Below the pieces are notes generated by a model that saw nothing but the letters and a program-made list of their open reading frames with translations, did no database searches and had not been told where the DNA came from. A stretch of DNA of 64,000 nucleotides from Flavobacterium sp. ASV13 (GTDB lineage Bacteria > Bacteroidota > Bacteroidia > Flavobacteriales > Flavobacteriaceae). The stretch covers positions 124,001 to 188,000 of the forward strand of contig NZ_JQJY01000008.1 in assembly GCF_000745775.1 (NCBI RefSeq), read 5' to 3'. Below, piece by piece: positions 1 through 9,389 of the stretch (position 1 is its first letter; each line of letters opens with the position of its first letter). The translations under genes and the position numbers were made by a program.

Positions 1-19
1 AATTCAGTTGATTATGAAT

Positions 20-232
20 TTAAAGAAGTGTTTCGCACTGATACCCGCAGGAATTTAGAAGTTCAATTACGCTAGTATTGCAAATAGATGATGCCTGGAT
101 ACGAAGAATTTTATCGCAATCTTCTAAATCAAAATTGATAATGCTGTTTGGAAAATGTTCAAGAAGTTTCCCAACAATCAGATTAGATTGTTCAACTTCC
201 TGAACATTTGTTTTGAAAACCTCAATCATCAC
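20..232 (-). CDS. Small HMA-like hypothetical protein
   Basis: A 70-residue soluble protein with no signal peptide or membrane segment. Length and pattern (alternating hydrophobic strands, a central acidic helix-like part and a C-terminal CGYxCExLL) resemble the small ferredoxin-fold, heavy-metal-associated-like proteins of Flavobacteriia. It lacks the usual N-terminal CxxC metal site; its cysteines (near residues 39, 51, 62 and 66) are scattered. No function can be assigned. It lies 9 bases downstream of the DoxX gene on the same strand, so the two are probably co-transcribed. Confidence 0.6.
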   Translation of the reverse strand: MMIEVFKTNVQEVEQSNLIVGKLLEHFPNSIINFDLEDCDKILRIQASSICNTSVIELLNSCGYQCETLL

Positions 233-241
233 AACACAAGG

Positions 242-622
242 TTATAAGGCTATATTTTTATAACGCTCAATTTTATGATAATAGATATATGAAATGGCTA
301 AAATCAGTAAAATGATCAATGGGAAGAAACTTTGAAAGTTCACTCCATCAACTGCAAAATGGCTAATTGAAGCAAAGATAAAATCGAATCCGAATCCGGC
401 GTATGCCCATTCTTTTACATTTTTTGGAACTTGAGGAATGACTAACGCTAAAACGCCCAATACTTTGAAAACGACTAAAGCATTTCCAAAATATTCCGGA
501 TAACCTAAATGTCTGATTCCTTCTTTCGCCAATTCAGTTTGCGAAGTAAGTGCGGGCATAACTCCTTCGAATAAGAAAATTAGAATTGTCGTTGTCCAAA
601 AAATAATTTTTGCTTTTTTCAT
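242..622 (-). CDS. DoxX-like family integral membrane protein
   Basis: A 126-residue protein with four hydrophobic segments (about residues 7-25, 46-62, 70-90 and 95-115). It has the LGYPEYFGNALVVFKVLGVLAL type of motif region typical of the DoxX-like (DUF4267/DoxX_2) family. Members are inner-membrane proteins of unclear biochemical role, some linked to thiosulfate:quinone oxidoreductase or redox stress. The start at 622 is the only ATG giving the first membrane segment. The next gene downstream is the small HMA-like protein. Confidence 0.8.
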   Translation of the reverse strand: MKKAKIIFWTTTILIFLFEGVMPALTSQTELAKEGIRHLGYPEYFGNALVVFKVLGVLALVIPQVPKNVKEWAYAGFGFDFIFASISHFAVDGVNFQSFFPLIILLILAISYIYYHKIERYKNIAL

Positions 623-805
623 GTGGTTTTGTTTTTTAAATAGTTATTAGTTAATGTCTTACAAACTTAATAAACTTATTTTTCTCCGAAATACACATTT
701 ACGACTATTTTAGGGGCATTTGAGACAATTAAAAGGCTCAAAGGCTGAAAGTGACAAAGCTTCAGAGGTTTTTTATTGTTGTGTTAGAGTTTTATAATTA
801 AAAAA

Positions 806-838
806 ACCTTTGGCAAAGTTTAAAACTTTGACAAAGGT
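806..838 (-). terminator. Palindromic terminator behind the GNAT gene
   Basis: A 33-base near-perfect palindrome (arms ACCTTTG and CAAAGTTT, each with its complement). On the minus strand it is followed by seven T. It lies 42 bases past the stop of the acetyltransferase gene and fits an intrinsic terminator. It may also be one copy of a dispersed Flavobacterium repeat. Confidence 0.7.
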
Positions 839-880
839 CAATCATAAGTATATTGGAATTTGGATTTTAAAATTTGGAAT

Positions 881-1612
881 TTACATAAGTTGATAATTAG
901 TAATCCTAAACAAATCTTCAAAACCTAATCTGCTGTAAATGTTTTTTCCTAAAGCAGATGCTTGTAATTGTGCATATTCGCAATCAGCATCAATAGCTTC
1001 ATTGATGGCAAATTTCATGATTTCTTCGGCAAAACCTTTTTTGCGCATTTCTGGAATAACACCAACTCCGTGAATTCCCATAATATCTTCTGTTTGAAAA
1101 AGCGTAAGGGTTCCGATTGGTTTTTCTTCGAAATGAACGAGATAAAATTTGGCATTTTGATAATTTGAAATCAATGTTTCTTTACTGATTACATAATTAA
1201 AAGATAACGGATAAATATCAGACCACGTTTTAGCATCTTCTTCATTTAAAACTCTTTTGAAAGTAAACTTGTTTTCAAGTTGAAATTTTTCATCCAATTT
1301 TAAAGCCATTGCTACAAGTTGGTTTCGAATTTCAAATCCGTTTTTCTCAAGAATTTCATTTGAATTACTTTCGAAAATATCCCAATACGGAATCACTAAA
1401 CCTGGATTTTTTTCAATTGTTTCCAGAATTTGAGGAAGATTTTCTTCTGTAATATCTTCTCGAAACCATAATCGGTTTGGCCAGCCTGAATTTTTTATTT
1501 GGCTAAATTCAAATGGATCATTTTTATGGTAAGAAAGGAGCGGAGTGGCAACCGTTTTCCAAAGCGTTGTAAGATTGTCAATGTTATCTTTGATGCGTTT
1601 TATATTTTTCAT
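881..1612 (-). CDS. GNAT family N-acetyltransferase
   Basis: A 243-residue cytoplasmic protein. The C-terminal half (about residues 120-243) is a GNAT fold: acetyl-CoA binding motif A is visible as GVGVIPEMRKKGFAEEI around residue 180, and motif B as the NIYSRLGFE segment near the C terminus. The N-terminal half is a less conserved GNAT-like domain, so this is the two-domain type of the family. It should transfer an acetyl group to an amine; the substrate cannot be told. It appears monocistronic, with a hairpin terminator just downstream. Confidence 0.85.
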   Translation of the reverse strand: MKNIKRIKDNIDNLTTLWKTVATPLLSYHKNDPFEFSQIKNSGWPNRLWFREDITEENLPQILETIEKNPGLVIPYWDIFESNSNEILEKNGFEIRNQLVAMALKLDEKFQLENKFTFKRVLNEEDAKTWSDIYPLSFNYVISKETLISNYQNAKFYLVHFEEKPIGTLTLFQTEDIMGIHGVGVIPEMRKKGFAEEIMKFAINEAIDADCEYAQLQASALGKNIYSRLGFEDLFRITNYQLM

Positions 1613-1681
1613 TTTAATATCAAATTAATTATAAAACAAAGATAAACGGGCAATGTGAGGAAAGCCTTTACATATGTTGAT

Positions 1682-2287
1682 TTACAAAACTTTTTCAAGA
1701 TTTTTTCTAATTCGGCTTAATTGTGTTGGTGTAATGCCTAAATGCGATGCAATATGCAATAACGGAACGCGATCTGCAATAGTGGGGTGTTTCTCTAAGA
1801 AACTTAAATATCTTTCAGTTGCATTTTGCATAACCAGAGCAATTTCTCTTTGTTCTTTTTCAATAATCCAGTTTTTTTCCAAATAGGCAATATAGAAGGT
1901 TTTAAGATCATCATTTTCGTTAATCAACTGAGTATATTTTTTGTAATCAAGAGTGATTAAAATACAATCTTCTAAAGCTTCGATCGTAAAGCTGGAAGGA
2001 GTTTGCAGTATTGATGAAACTTTAGAGCAGGCAAGTTTATTTTCGAAAAAAAGGTTTTTGTTATAGAAATTTCCTTGTTCGTCTGTAATAAAAGTTCGCA
2101 GAATTCCTTTTGCAATAAAATAAAGGTTTCTGCAGATTTCCCCATTTTCAAGTACTATTTCTCCTTTTTTGATGGTCTGGAAATGTGTCAGGTTTTCAAT
2201 CAATTTCCAGGACTTTTCAGAAATAGGAGCATAACTTTCGAAATATAGTTTTAGATTGTTGAGGTAATTCTGTTGGTCAGATGTCAT
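1682..2287 (-). CDS. Crp/Fnr-type cyclic nucleotide-binding domain regulator
   Basis: A 201-residue protein starting at the ATG at 2287 (MTSDQQNYL). The open frame runs a further 83 codons upstream, but that part consists of TTTGCG-type repeats and a terminator and is not coding. The N-terminal two thirds is a cupin-like cNMP-binding domain (KKGEIVLENGEICRNLYFIAKGILR). The C-terminal part holds a helix-turn-helix-like segment (HIASHLGITPTQLSRIRKNL). This is the Bacteroidota Crp/Fnr-like family. No FNR cysteines are present, and ligand and targets are unknown. Confidence 0.85.
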   Translation of the reverse strand: MTSDQQNYLNNLKLYFESYAPISEKSWKLIENLTHFQTIKKGEIVLENGEICRNLYFIAKGILRTFITDEQGNFYNKNLFFENKLACSKVSSILQTPSSFTIEALEDCILITLDYKKYTQLINENDDLKTFYIAYLEKNWIIEKEQREIALVMQNATERYLSFLEKHPTIADRVPLLHIASHLGITPTQLSRIRKNLEKVL

Positions 2288-2340
2288 TTTATTTTTGCTT
2301 TTACGATAGACTAAAATTAGACAAGTTTTTTGTTTGATGC

Positions 2341-2502
2341 AAGGTAGATTAATAGCTCTCGCAAAGACGCGAAGGCGCAAAGTTATTTTAGTATTTATTT
2401 CACGCCGATTCTGCATGAAAAATAAGCCTTTGCGACTTTGCGAGAAATTGAAAAAAGCTTTTGCGTTCTTTGCGTAAACCTTCGCGCCCTTCGCGGTTAA
2501 AA
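2341..2502. repeat. TTTGCG-type intergenic repeat
   Basis: Repeated blocks of the kind CGCAAAG and CTTTGCG in both orientations. CTCGCAAAG near 2358 pairs with CTTTGCGAG near 2436, and a further set (TTTGCGTTCTTTGCG, CTTCGCG) lies at 2462-2496. The same family recurs at 20643-20670 and 32769-32863. No coding capacity is credible here. Confidence 0.7.
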
Positions 2503-2542
2503 GCAAAAAAAACGCCATGAAACCAAAAAGTCTCACAGCGTT
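2503..2542 (-). terminator. Terminator of the first RND operon
   Basis: On the minus strand AACGC and GCGTT close a hairpin of about ten pairs, including G-U pairs, followed by eight U (2503-2510). It lies 38 bases past the stop of the outer membrane factor gene, at the end of the efflux operon. It also argues against the long upstream reading of the Crp-like gene. Confidence 0.7.
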
Positions 2543-2579
2543 TTCATCTCAAAAAATAAATAATTAACGGGTATGGGTA

Positions 2580-3998
2580 TTATTTCCAGCCGCCTCCGAG
2601 TGCGCGATACAGTTCCGTATTGGCTGTTAATTGTTGTCTTTTTATGTCTGCCAATTCTAATTCGCTTTGTAATAAATTAGCCTGTGCAGTCAAAACTTCA
2701 AGATATTCTGCCATTCCGTTTTTGAAAAGCAAATTGGCATTTTTAATAGCTTGTTGAAGTGTTTTTACTTTTTCCTGAAGAAAAGTTTCCTGTTGTTGCA
2801 ATTTTTCGTTTACCACCAAAGCATCAGCAACTTCGCTTACGGCAATTAAAACCGATTGTCTGAAATTTAAAACTGCTTTTTCTCTTTCGGCAACAGCGAT
2901 ATTATATTGCGTTTTTAATCTTTTATTATTTAATAAAGGTTGAGTTAAACCTCCGGCAACCGTTCCAAACAAAGAAGCTGGAATTGTAAACCAACTGCTG
3001 GTTTCAAAAGAATTCACACCACCTTGCGCTGTAATTCTCAATGTTGGATATAAATCTGCTTTTGTGATTCCCACGTTTGCATTTGCAATTTTCAAAGCCA
3101 ATTCAGCACTTTTAACATCAGGTCTTCTGCTTACTAATGAAGACGGAATTCCTACTGAATTGTTGTTTTTAACCGGAACTGAGCTTAAAAGAACTGTTCT
3201 TTGTTTTGATGTTGGAAACGAACCAGTTAAAACACTCAAAGCATTTTCCTGAATCGCAATATTTTGTTCCAATAACGGAATCAATTGTGCTGAGTTTAAT
3301 TTCTGCGCTTCAGATTGCTGAATTGCCAATGACGTTGTTTGTCCAGCATCATATTTTAATTTGATGATGTTGGTTGTACTGTCATTTAATTTCAGATTTT
3401 GTCTTGCAATATCCAATTGTGCATCCAACATCAAAAGATTATAATATCCTCTTGAAACATTGGCAACTATATTTGTTTGCAAAGCTTTTTTCACTTCTTC
3501 AGATTGAAGATATCCTGCAAAAGCACCTTTTTTCTGATTTTTGATTTTTCCCCAAATATCAGCTTCCCAAGAAAGCGTTGCTCCAGCCGAATAATCATCG
3601 ATATGTTTAGCACCTAAAGCCTGATTCAAGTTCATTCCTGTAAAACTATTGTCAGACGGATTGCTTGAACTTGCATTTACAGCTAAGTTAATCTGAGGAA
3701 TATTTCCCCATTTTGACTGAGTGAATCGGTATTGCGCAATTTCGATGTTTTTAATAGCAATCTGCAAATCATTATTTTTTGCGATAGCGCTGTCAATCAA
3801 CTGTACAATATCTTTTTCGGTATAGAAATTTTTCCACTCCAAATCGCCAATACTTGCCGTATCTTTTGAAACAGCTGCATTCCTGAAATTCTCAGGAAAT
3901 GCATCTTTTGGTGTTTCAATATCCTTTGATACCTTACAGGATATTAAGGTCGTGATCAGAATGGCGAAGACCACGATTTTGGTTATATGATTTTTCAT
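2580..3998 (-). CDS. RND efflux outer membrane factor, NodT/OprM-type lipoprotein
   Basis: The ATG at 3998 begins a lipoprotein signal (LISC, Cys21) in a 472-residue protein. An in-frame ATG at 4082 would bury this signal, so 3998 is preferred. Two OEP (TolC-like) repeats are seen, with long coiled-coil helices and the typical SLVSRRPDVKSAELALKIANANVG stretch. It forms the trimeric outer membrane channel of a tripartite efflux pump. It is the last gene of the operon, 124 bases after the pump gene, and is followed by a hairpin terminator. Confidence 0.93.
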   Translation of the reverse strand: MKNHITKIVVFAILITTLISCKVSKDIETPKDAFPENFRNAAVSKDTASIGDLEWKNFYTEKDIVQLIDSAIAKNNDLQIAIKNIEIAQYRFTQSKWGNIPQINLAVNASSSNPSDNSFTGMNLNQALGAKHIDDYSAGATLSWEADIWGKIKNQKKGAFAGYLQSEEVKKALQTNIVANVSRGYYNLLMLDAQLDIARQNLKLNDSTTNIIKLKYDAGQTTSLAIQQSEAQKLNSAQLIPLLEQNIAIQENALSVLTGSFPTSKQRTVLLSSVPVKNNNSVGIPSSLVSRRPDVKSAELALKIANANVGITKADLYPTLRITAQGGVNSFETSSWFTIPASLFGTVAGGLTQPLLNNKRLKTQYNIAVAEREKAVLNFRQSVLIAVSEVADALVVNEKLQQQETFLQEKVKTLQQAIKNANLLFKNGMAEYLEVLTAQANLLQSELELADIKRQQLTANTELYRALGGGWK

Positions 3999-4122
3999 TG
4001 TCTTTTTATTAGATTTCTGTACAAGTATCTTTTCTAGTTTCAAGATCTTTTGAGATTCTGTACGATATATAAGCGATGCCAACTATTATGGTCACCAAGA
4101 TTGTCGTTATATAGTTTTCCAT

Positions 4123-7100
4123 TTATTTTTCTTCGTTATGAATTACTGCTACTGGTTTTCCAGTAACTTTTTCTTGTAAATGTTGGAATACGATGAATAA
4201 AACCGGAATAATAAATAATCCGAGAATTACTCCAGAAAGCATTCCGCCCGCTGCTCCAATACTGATCGAATGATTTCCTTGAGCCGATGGTCCTTTGGCA
4301 CTCATCATTGGCACTAAACCAACCACAAAGGCTAGGGAAGTCATGATAATTGGTCGCAAACGTAGTTTTGCTGCGTCGATTGAAGCTCGTACTAAAGCTT
4401 GTCCTGATTTTCGTTTTTGGACCGCAAATTCCACAATCAAAATGGCATTTTTCGCTAGAAGTCCAATCAGCATGACAAGTGCAACCTGAACGTAAATGTT
4501 GTTTTCAATTCCGGTCAAGCCGATAGCCACAAATACTCCAAAAATACCTGCAGGGATTGATAAGATTACAGCCAATGGCAGAATATAACTTTCATACTGT
4601 GCGGCAAGTAAGAAATAGACGAATATCAAACACAGTAAGAAAATCGTTGCCGACTGTCCTCCAGAAGAAATCTCTTCGCGAGTTTGTCCTGAAAATTCAT
4701 AACCATAACCTGCAGGCAATTGTTGTGCTGCAACTTCTTCAATTGCTTTAATAGCGTCTCCAGAACTAAATCCAGGTTTCGGAATCGCATTAATCGAAAT
4801 TGAGTTGAACAAGTTGTAACGTGAAGCGGTTTCTGAACCATAAACACGTGTTAGTTTTACTAAAGTGTTTATCGGAACCATTTCACCTGTTTTATTTTTT
4901 ACAAAAACTCTGTCAATTGATGATGGATCAGCTCTGTCAGCAATATCAGCCTGAACTACAACTCGGTAATATTTTCCGAATCTATTAAAATCGGAAGCCT
5001 GAGCACTACCAAAATAAGTCTGCATAGTTTGTAAAATGTCTTTTACATTTACACCTAACTGATTTGCTTTTTCATCATTGATATCCAATTGTAATTGTGG
5101 ATAATCGGCTTTGAAACTGGTAAATGCTACAGCAATTTCCGGACGTTTCATTAATTCTCCAATGAAATTCTGAGAAATTCCACTGAATTTATCCAGTTTT
5201 CCTCCGGTTTTATCCTGAAGCACTAAATCTAAAGCTTCAACATTACTAAATCCAGGAACAGTTGGGAAACTGAAGACGAAGAAACTTCCGCCTGAAATAC
5301 TACCCAATTTACCACGAACCTGATTCATGATTTCGTCGATGTTTTTCACTTCACCTCGGTCTTCATTTGGTTTAAGCAATACGAAAACTACTGCTGAAGA
5401 TGGACTAGTAGAATTAGTCAACAAGTTGAAACCTGAAATTGCGGTTACAAATCGTGAAGCATCTAAACCTCTTAAAGTATTTTCAGCTTCCGTCATTACT
5501 TTTTGAGTTCCGTCAAGAGATGTTCCAGATGGTGTATTTACTGCAATCGCAATAAATCCTTGATCTTCAGTTGGAATAAATCCTGCTGGAGTTGTTTTTA
5601 CCAATATAACAGTTGCTATTGTAATTGCAGCTAATCCGCCTAAACTCAACCATTTTTTTCTGATTAAGAATTTAATTCCGCCCACGTAACGATTGGTAAG
5701 AGAGTCAAAACTGCTGTTGAATGCAGTGAAGAATTTTTCTTTAAATCCTTTTTTCACGTAAGGCGCATTTGTATCGTGAGCACCGTGATTATCTTTCAAA
5801 AATAATGCAGCAAGTGCCGGAGACAACGTCAAGGCATTAACAGCCGAAATTACAATTGCAATCGCCATAGTAAAGGCAAACTGACGATAGAAAACTCCTG
5901 TTGAGCCTTCCATAAAACCAACCGGCAGGAATACAGCAGCCATTACCAGCGTAATCGAGATAATAGCACCCGTTATTTCGTGCATTGCTTCATGTGTGGC
6001 TACTTTTGGAGATAAATGTTTATGCTCCATTTTCGCATGCACGGCTTCTACCACGACAATCGCGTCATCCACCACAATACCAATCGCCAGAATTAATGCG
6101 AAAAGCGTTAGAAGGTTGATCGAGAATCCGAATAACTGCATGAAGAAGAACGTTCCTAAAATTGCTACAGGTACAGCAATAGCCGGGATTAATGTTGATC
6201 TAAAATCCTGAAGGAAAATAAATACCACAATAAATACTAGTATAAAAGCTTCTAATAAAGTGTGTTCAACCTGTTCAATTGATTGATCCAGCGATACTTT
6301 TGTACTATAGAAAATATTATGTTTTATTCCTTTTGGGAAATCTTTTGAGGCTTTTTCCATCATTTTATTGATGGCAATCTGAATATCATTTGAGTTGGAA
6401 CCCGCTAACTGAATAACTCCAATTACAACTCCTTTTTTACCATTTAAACGTGTTAAACTGTTATAAGAATATGCACCTAATTCAACTCTTGCAACATCTT
6501 TTAAGTGAAGAACAGAACCGTCAGGATTAGAGCGAATAGCTATATTTTCATAATCCTCAGGTTTAGTTAGTTTTCCTTTGTATTTGATTACATATTCAAA
6601 AACTTCTTTGCTTCGTTCACCAAATTTACCCGGAGCAGCTTCCAAACTTTTATCCTGAATAGCACTCATGATTTCGTTTGGCGTGACTTTGTAAGTTGAC
6701 ATTTGCGTTGGATTCAACCAAACACGCATAGAATAATCTTTTACACCACCAAAAATACTGGCAGAACCAACACCCGGAATACGTTTTAATTCCGGAATAA
6801 TATTAATTTGTGCATAATTGGCAACAAAAGTCTGATCGTATTTCGATTCATCTTCGGTATACATACCAATCGCCATGATGAAACTGTTTTGTTGTTTCGC
6901 CGTGATCACACCTTGTTGTACAACCTCTGCAGGAAGTTGGCTAGTTGCCTGAGCAACTCTGTTTTGAACGTTAACTGCAGCCTGGTCGGCATCTGTTCCT
7001 AATTTGAAGAAAACAGTGATAGCCAAACTACCGTCATTACTCGCGGTAGAACTCATGTAAGTCATGTTTTCTACACCATTTATAGATTCTTCCAAAGAAG

Positions 7101-7287
7101 GTGCAACAGAACGCAAAACCGTTTCTGCGTTTGCTCCCGGATATACCGCCGTTACCAAAACCGATGGAGGCGCAATATCAGGAAATTGCTGTAAAGGCAA
7201 TTTAGTTAAGCCAAGTACTCCCAGAATCACCAATAAAATGGAAATAACGGTTGCCAGTACAGGCCTTTGTATAAATATTTTGAACAT
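4123..7287 (-). CDS. RND multidrug efflux pump, HAE1 (AcrB-like) subunit
   Basis: A full-length 1054-residue inner-membrane proton antiporter. It has twelve predicted membrane segments, two large periplasmic loops, and the transmembrane-4 motif GIVVDDAIVVVEAV with Asp407-Asp408 at the same numbers as the proton-relay pair of AcrB. It should expel hydrophobic toxicants from the periplasm or membrane through the adaptor and outer membrane factor. The gene starts 11 bases after the adaptor gene. The order adaptor, pump, channel and the upstream TetR gene fit a classic TetR-controlled multidrug operon. Confidence 0.96.
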   Translation of the reverse strand: MFKIFIQRPVLATVISILLVILGVLGLTKLPLQQFPDIAPPSVLVTAVYPGANAETVLRSVAPSLEESINGVENMTYMSSTASNDGSLAITVFFKLGTDADQAAVNVQNRVAQATSQLPAEVVQQGVITAKQQNSFIMAIGMYTEDESKYDQTFVANYAQINIIPELKRIPGVGSASIFGGVKDYSMRVWLNPTQMSTYKVTPNEIMSAIQDKSLEAAPGKFGERSKEVFEYVIKYKGKLTKPEDYENIAIRSNPDGSVLHLKDVARVELGAYSYNSLTRLNGKKGVVIGVIQLAGSNSNDIQIAINKMMEKASKDFPKGIKHNIFYSTKVSLDQSIEQVEHTLLEAFILVFIVVFIFLQDFRSTLIPAIAVPVAILGTFFFMQLFGFSINLLTLFALILAIGIVVDDAIVVVEAVHAKMEHKHLSPKVATHEAMHEITGAIISITLVMAAVFLPVGFMEGSTGVFYRQFAFTMAIAIVISAVNALTLSPALAALFLKDNHGAHDTNAPYVKKGFKEKFFTAFNSSFDSLTNRYVGGIKFLIRKKWLSLGGLAAITIATVILVKTTPAGFIPTEDQGFIAIAVNTPSGTSLDGTQKVMTEAENTLRGLDASRFVTAISGFNLLTNSTSPSSAVVFVLLKPNEDRGEVKNIDEIMNQVRGKLGSISGGSFFVFSFPTVPGFSNVEALDLVLQDKTGGKLDKFSGISQNFIGELMKRPEIAVAFTSFKADYPQLQLDINDEKANQLGVNVKDILQTMQTYFGSAQASDFNRFGKYYRVVVQADIADRADPSSIDRVFVKNKTGEMVPINTLVKLTRVYGSETASRYNLFNSISINAIPKPGFSSGDAIKAIEEVAAQQLPAGYGYEFSGQTREEISSGGQSATIFLLCLIFVYFLLAAQYESYILPLAVILSIPAGIFGVFVAIGLTGIENNIYVQVALVMLIGLLAKNAILIVEFAVQKRKSGQALVRASIDAAKLRLRPIIMTSLAFVVGLVPMMSAKGPSAQGNHSISIGAAGGMLSGVILGLFIIPVLFIVFQHLQEKVTGKPVAVIHNEEK

Positions 7288-7298
7288 TGTCGTTTTTA

Positions 7299-8447
7299 TT
7301 ATTTTTGATTAATTACTTGGGCAACTTTAGTTGATTTTTCAGGTTGAATGACCTGTCCTTCCTGAAGTTTGTCAATACCGCTCAAAACGATTTGGTCACC
7401 CGATTTTACACCATCTTTAATCAGATAGTTAACACCGCTTTTACCAGCAATTGTGATTGGCATTTTGCTTACTTTATTGTCTTTGCTTACAGTGAATACA
7501 AATATTTTATCCTGCATTTCAACCGTAGCCGATTGCGGCACTAAAATCGCATCGTCGTGTTGAACGCCTAAACGGATTCTTCCTGTATTTCCAGAACGTA
7601 AAATTCCGTTTGCATTCGGGAAAGTTGCTCTTACAGTAATCGCTCCGGTAGTTTTGTCGAACTGACCGTCAACCATATCAATTTTTCCGGTTTGAGGATA
7701 CGCATTGTTATCTGCCAAAACTAAAGTTACAGGAGGCAGTTTTCTGATTTTATCGTCGATAGTATTTCCTGCATATTGTGCTTTGAAGTTGATGAAATCA
7801 GTTTCTCCAAGAGAGAAGTAAGCAAAAACTTCATGAACATCTGAAAGATTTGTCAAAGGTTCAACATCTGTAGCTGAAACTAAACTTCCTTGTTTTTTAG
7901 GTAATCTTCCAATGTAACCACTTACAGGAGCAGTTACAGTAGTATATCCTAAATTGATTCTAGCCGAACCCACCATTGCTTTTGCTTGTTCGATATTTGC
8001 AGCAGCAATTTTTTGAGAAGCTTTAGCCGTTTTTAATTGATAATCTGAAACTACTTTGTTTTGAACTAACGGAGTCAATTTGTCAACTTCTAAATTAGCG
8101 TTGATTAAAGCCGCTTCTGCTGCGTGAAGATTTGCTAAAGCATTGTTCAATTGCTCACGGAAAGGGCGTTCGTTTATTTTGAATAAAGTTTGACCTTTTG
8201 TTACATAAGCACCTTCGTCAACATAAACTCTTTCAAGGTTTCCGCTTACTTGCGGACGAATTTCAACGTCAACAGTACCTTGTATAGAAGCAGGATATTC
8301 AGCGTCAGTAGTTGTGTTAGCGCTTGTGATTGCTGCCACAGGTAAAACCGGTGGAGGCGGAGCAGCAGGCGTCTGATTTTTATCAGCACAGCTGCTTAGT
8401 ACTAATGCCAGAATAAAGCTGGTTATAATTACATTTTTCATTTTCAT
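7299..8447 (-). CDS. RND efflux periplasmic adaptor (membrane fusion) lipoprotein
   Basis: With the ATG at 8447 the protein has 382 residues and begins with a lipoprotein signal (LSSC, Cys20). The longer in-frame start at 8516 adds 23 residues before the signal and is unlikely. Biotin/lipoyl-like half motifs, an alpha-helical hairpin (LNNALANLHAAEAAL...) and beta-barrel domains follow the AcrA/MexA order. It bridges the inner-membrane pump and the outer membrane channel. It is the first structural gene of the operon, behind a 314-base region holding four copies of a TetR-type palindrome. Confidence 0.93.
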   Translation of the reverse strand: MKMKNVIITSFILALVLSSCADKNQTPAAPPPPVLPVAAITSANTTTDAEYPASIQGTVDVEIRPQVSGNLERVYVDEGAYVTKGQTLFKINERPFREQLNNALANLHAAEAALINANLEVDKLTPLVQNKVVSDYQLKTAKASQKIAAANIEQAKAMVGSARINLGYTTVTAPVSGYIGRLPKKQGSLVSATDVEPLTNLSDVHEVFAYFSLGETDFINFKAQYAGNTIDDKIRKLPPVTLVLADNNAYPQTGKIDMVDGQFDKTTGAITVRATFPNANGILRSGNTGRIRLGVQHDDAILVPQSATVEMQDKIFVFTVSKDNKVSKMPITIAGKSGVNYLIKDGVKSGDQIVLSGIDKLQEGQVIQPEKSTKVAQVINQK

Positions 8448-8536
8448 ATTGGTTTTAATTTGTTGGACATTCATTTGTTTTAAAATCTTTTGCATTCTGA
8501 CATTCTCAGGATTCATAATTAATTTAATTAAATTAT

Positions 8537-8743
8537 CTAACGTTGTTAAGTTTAAGTGCGCAATTTTCTTATTGTAAGCTGTTTTTTTGATTCTGCTTTA
8601 AATCAGTATTAAATCATTTATCACTGTTAAGTAAAAGAGTAAAAAAAGGCTCTAATTACGTTAATTAAATTTTCTAACAGTGTTAAGTGAAACTTCTAAA
8701 AAAAAGGATTTTAAATTGTCCTTAAATTATTTTACACTGTTAA
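8537..8743. promoter_or_regulatory. Four-copy TetR-type operator array
   Basis: Copies of the 13-base palindrome TTAACA(C/G)TGTTAA, with one or two mismatches, lie at 8537-8549, 8618-8630, 8674-8686 and 8731-8743. Read on the minus strand, each is followed after a few bases by AATTTAA. The spacings are 81, 56 and 57 bases. The array lies between the TetR gene and the efflux operon that it probably controls. A fifth copy precedes the TetR gene itself. Confidence 0.75.
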
Positions 8744-8761
8744 GTAAAATTAAAAATTTTT

Positions 8762-9355
8762 TTATTGTATTGATTTGATAATACCGCCAATAGCGTCTTT
8801 CAAAATTTGATTGTTGATACTTTCTAAAGCTCCATTTCTGTTGATGATGTTGATCGCAATCAAACCATGAATAATAGAAAAGAAAGTAAAATACTTTTGT
8901 TTAATAATTTCCGGATCCGGATTACTGCTTTTCATGACTTCAGCAATAACTGCCGTGAACATCATATAAGGCGAATCTGAAAGCGAACATTGTTGCGAAC
9001 AGCAATTCATCTGAACCCCAAACATTACCTGATACATTTCAGTATCTGTAAAGGCAAAATCCCAATAGGCCATCCACATGGCTTCTAATTGTTCTTCAGG
9101 TTTTTCAAATTTTGCTTTCGCTTTTTCTAATTCTTTTGCCAGTTTAATAAACCCTTGACCAGTTAATTCAGTCAAGATAGCATCTTTATTAGAAAAGTAT
9201 TCATAAATAATAGGGGCAGTATATTCAATTCTGTCAGCAATTTTGCGCATACTCAAACCATTCCAGCCGTCTTCTTTTACGATGTCATAAGCAGCCCCAA
9301 GAATGTTACTTCTTGTCTCTTCTTTTTGTCTTAAAATTCGATCTTTACTAGCCAT
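8762..9355 (-). CDS. TetR/AcrR family transcriptional repressor
   Basis: A 197-residue regulator. The N-terminal helix-turn-helix (about residues 10-55) has the TetR signature with MRKIADRIEYTAPIIYEYFSNKDAIL. The rest is a helical ligand-binding domain that includes a CCSQQC cluster of three cysteines around residue 120, an uncommon feature that could sense thiol-reactive compounds or metals (inference). It lies directly upstream of the efflux operon on the same strand. The palindromes around it suggest autorepression and control of the pump. Confidence 0.92.
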   Translation of the reverse strand: MASKDRILRQKEETRSNILGAAYDIVKEDGWNGLSMRKIADRIEYTAPIIYEYFSNKDAILTELTGQGFIKLAKELEKAKAKFEKPEEQLEAMWMAYWDFAFTDTEMYQVMFGVQMNCCSQQCSLSDSPYMMFTAVIAEVMKSSNPDPEIIKQKYFTFFSIIHGLIAINIINRNGALESINNQILKDAIGGIIKSIQ

Positions 9356-9376
9356 TTTGATTTAGTATTAAATTGT

Positions 9377-9389
9377 TTAACACTGTTAG
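9377..9389. promoter_or_regulatory. TetR-type operator upstream of the repressor gene
   Basis: TTAACACTGTTAG, the fifth copy of the palindrome found in the array at 8537-8743, is centred about 28 bases before the TetR start codon. The position suits autoregulation. Confidence 0.7.

Noticed and set aside
2288..2536. The N-terminal extension of the Crp/Fnr-like gene up to 2536.
   Set aside because: It would translate a TTTGCG repeat block and the terminator of the efflux operon; the conserved domain begins at 2287.
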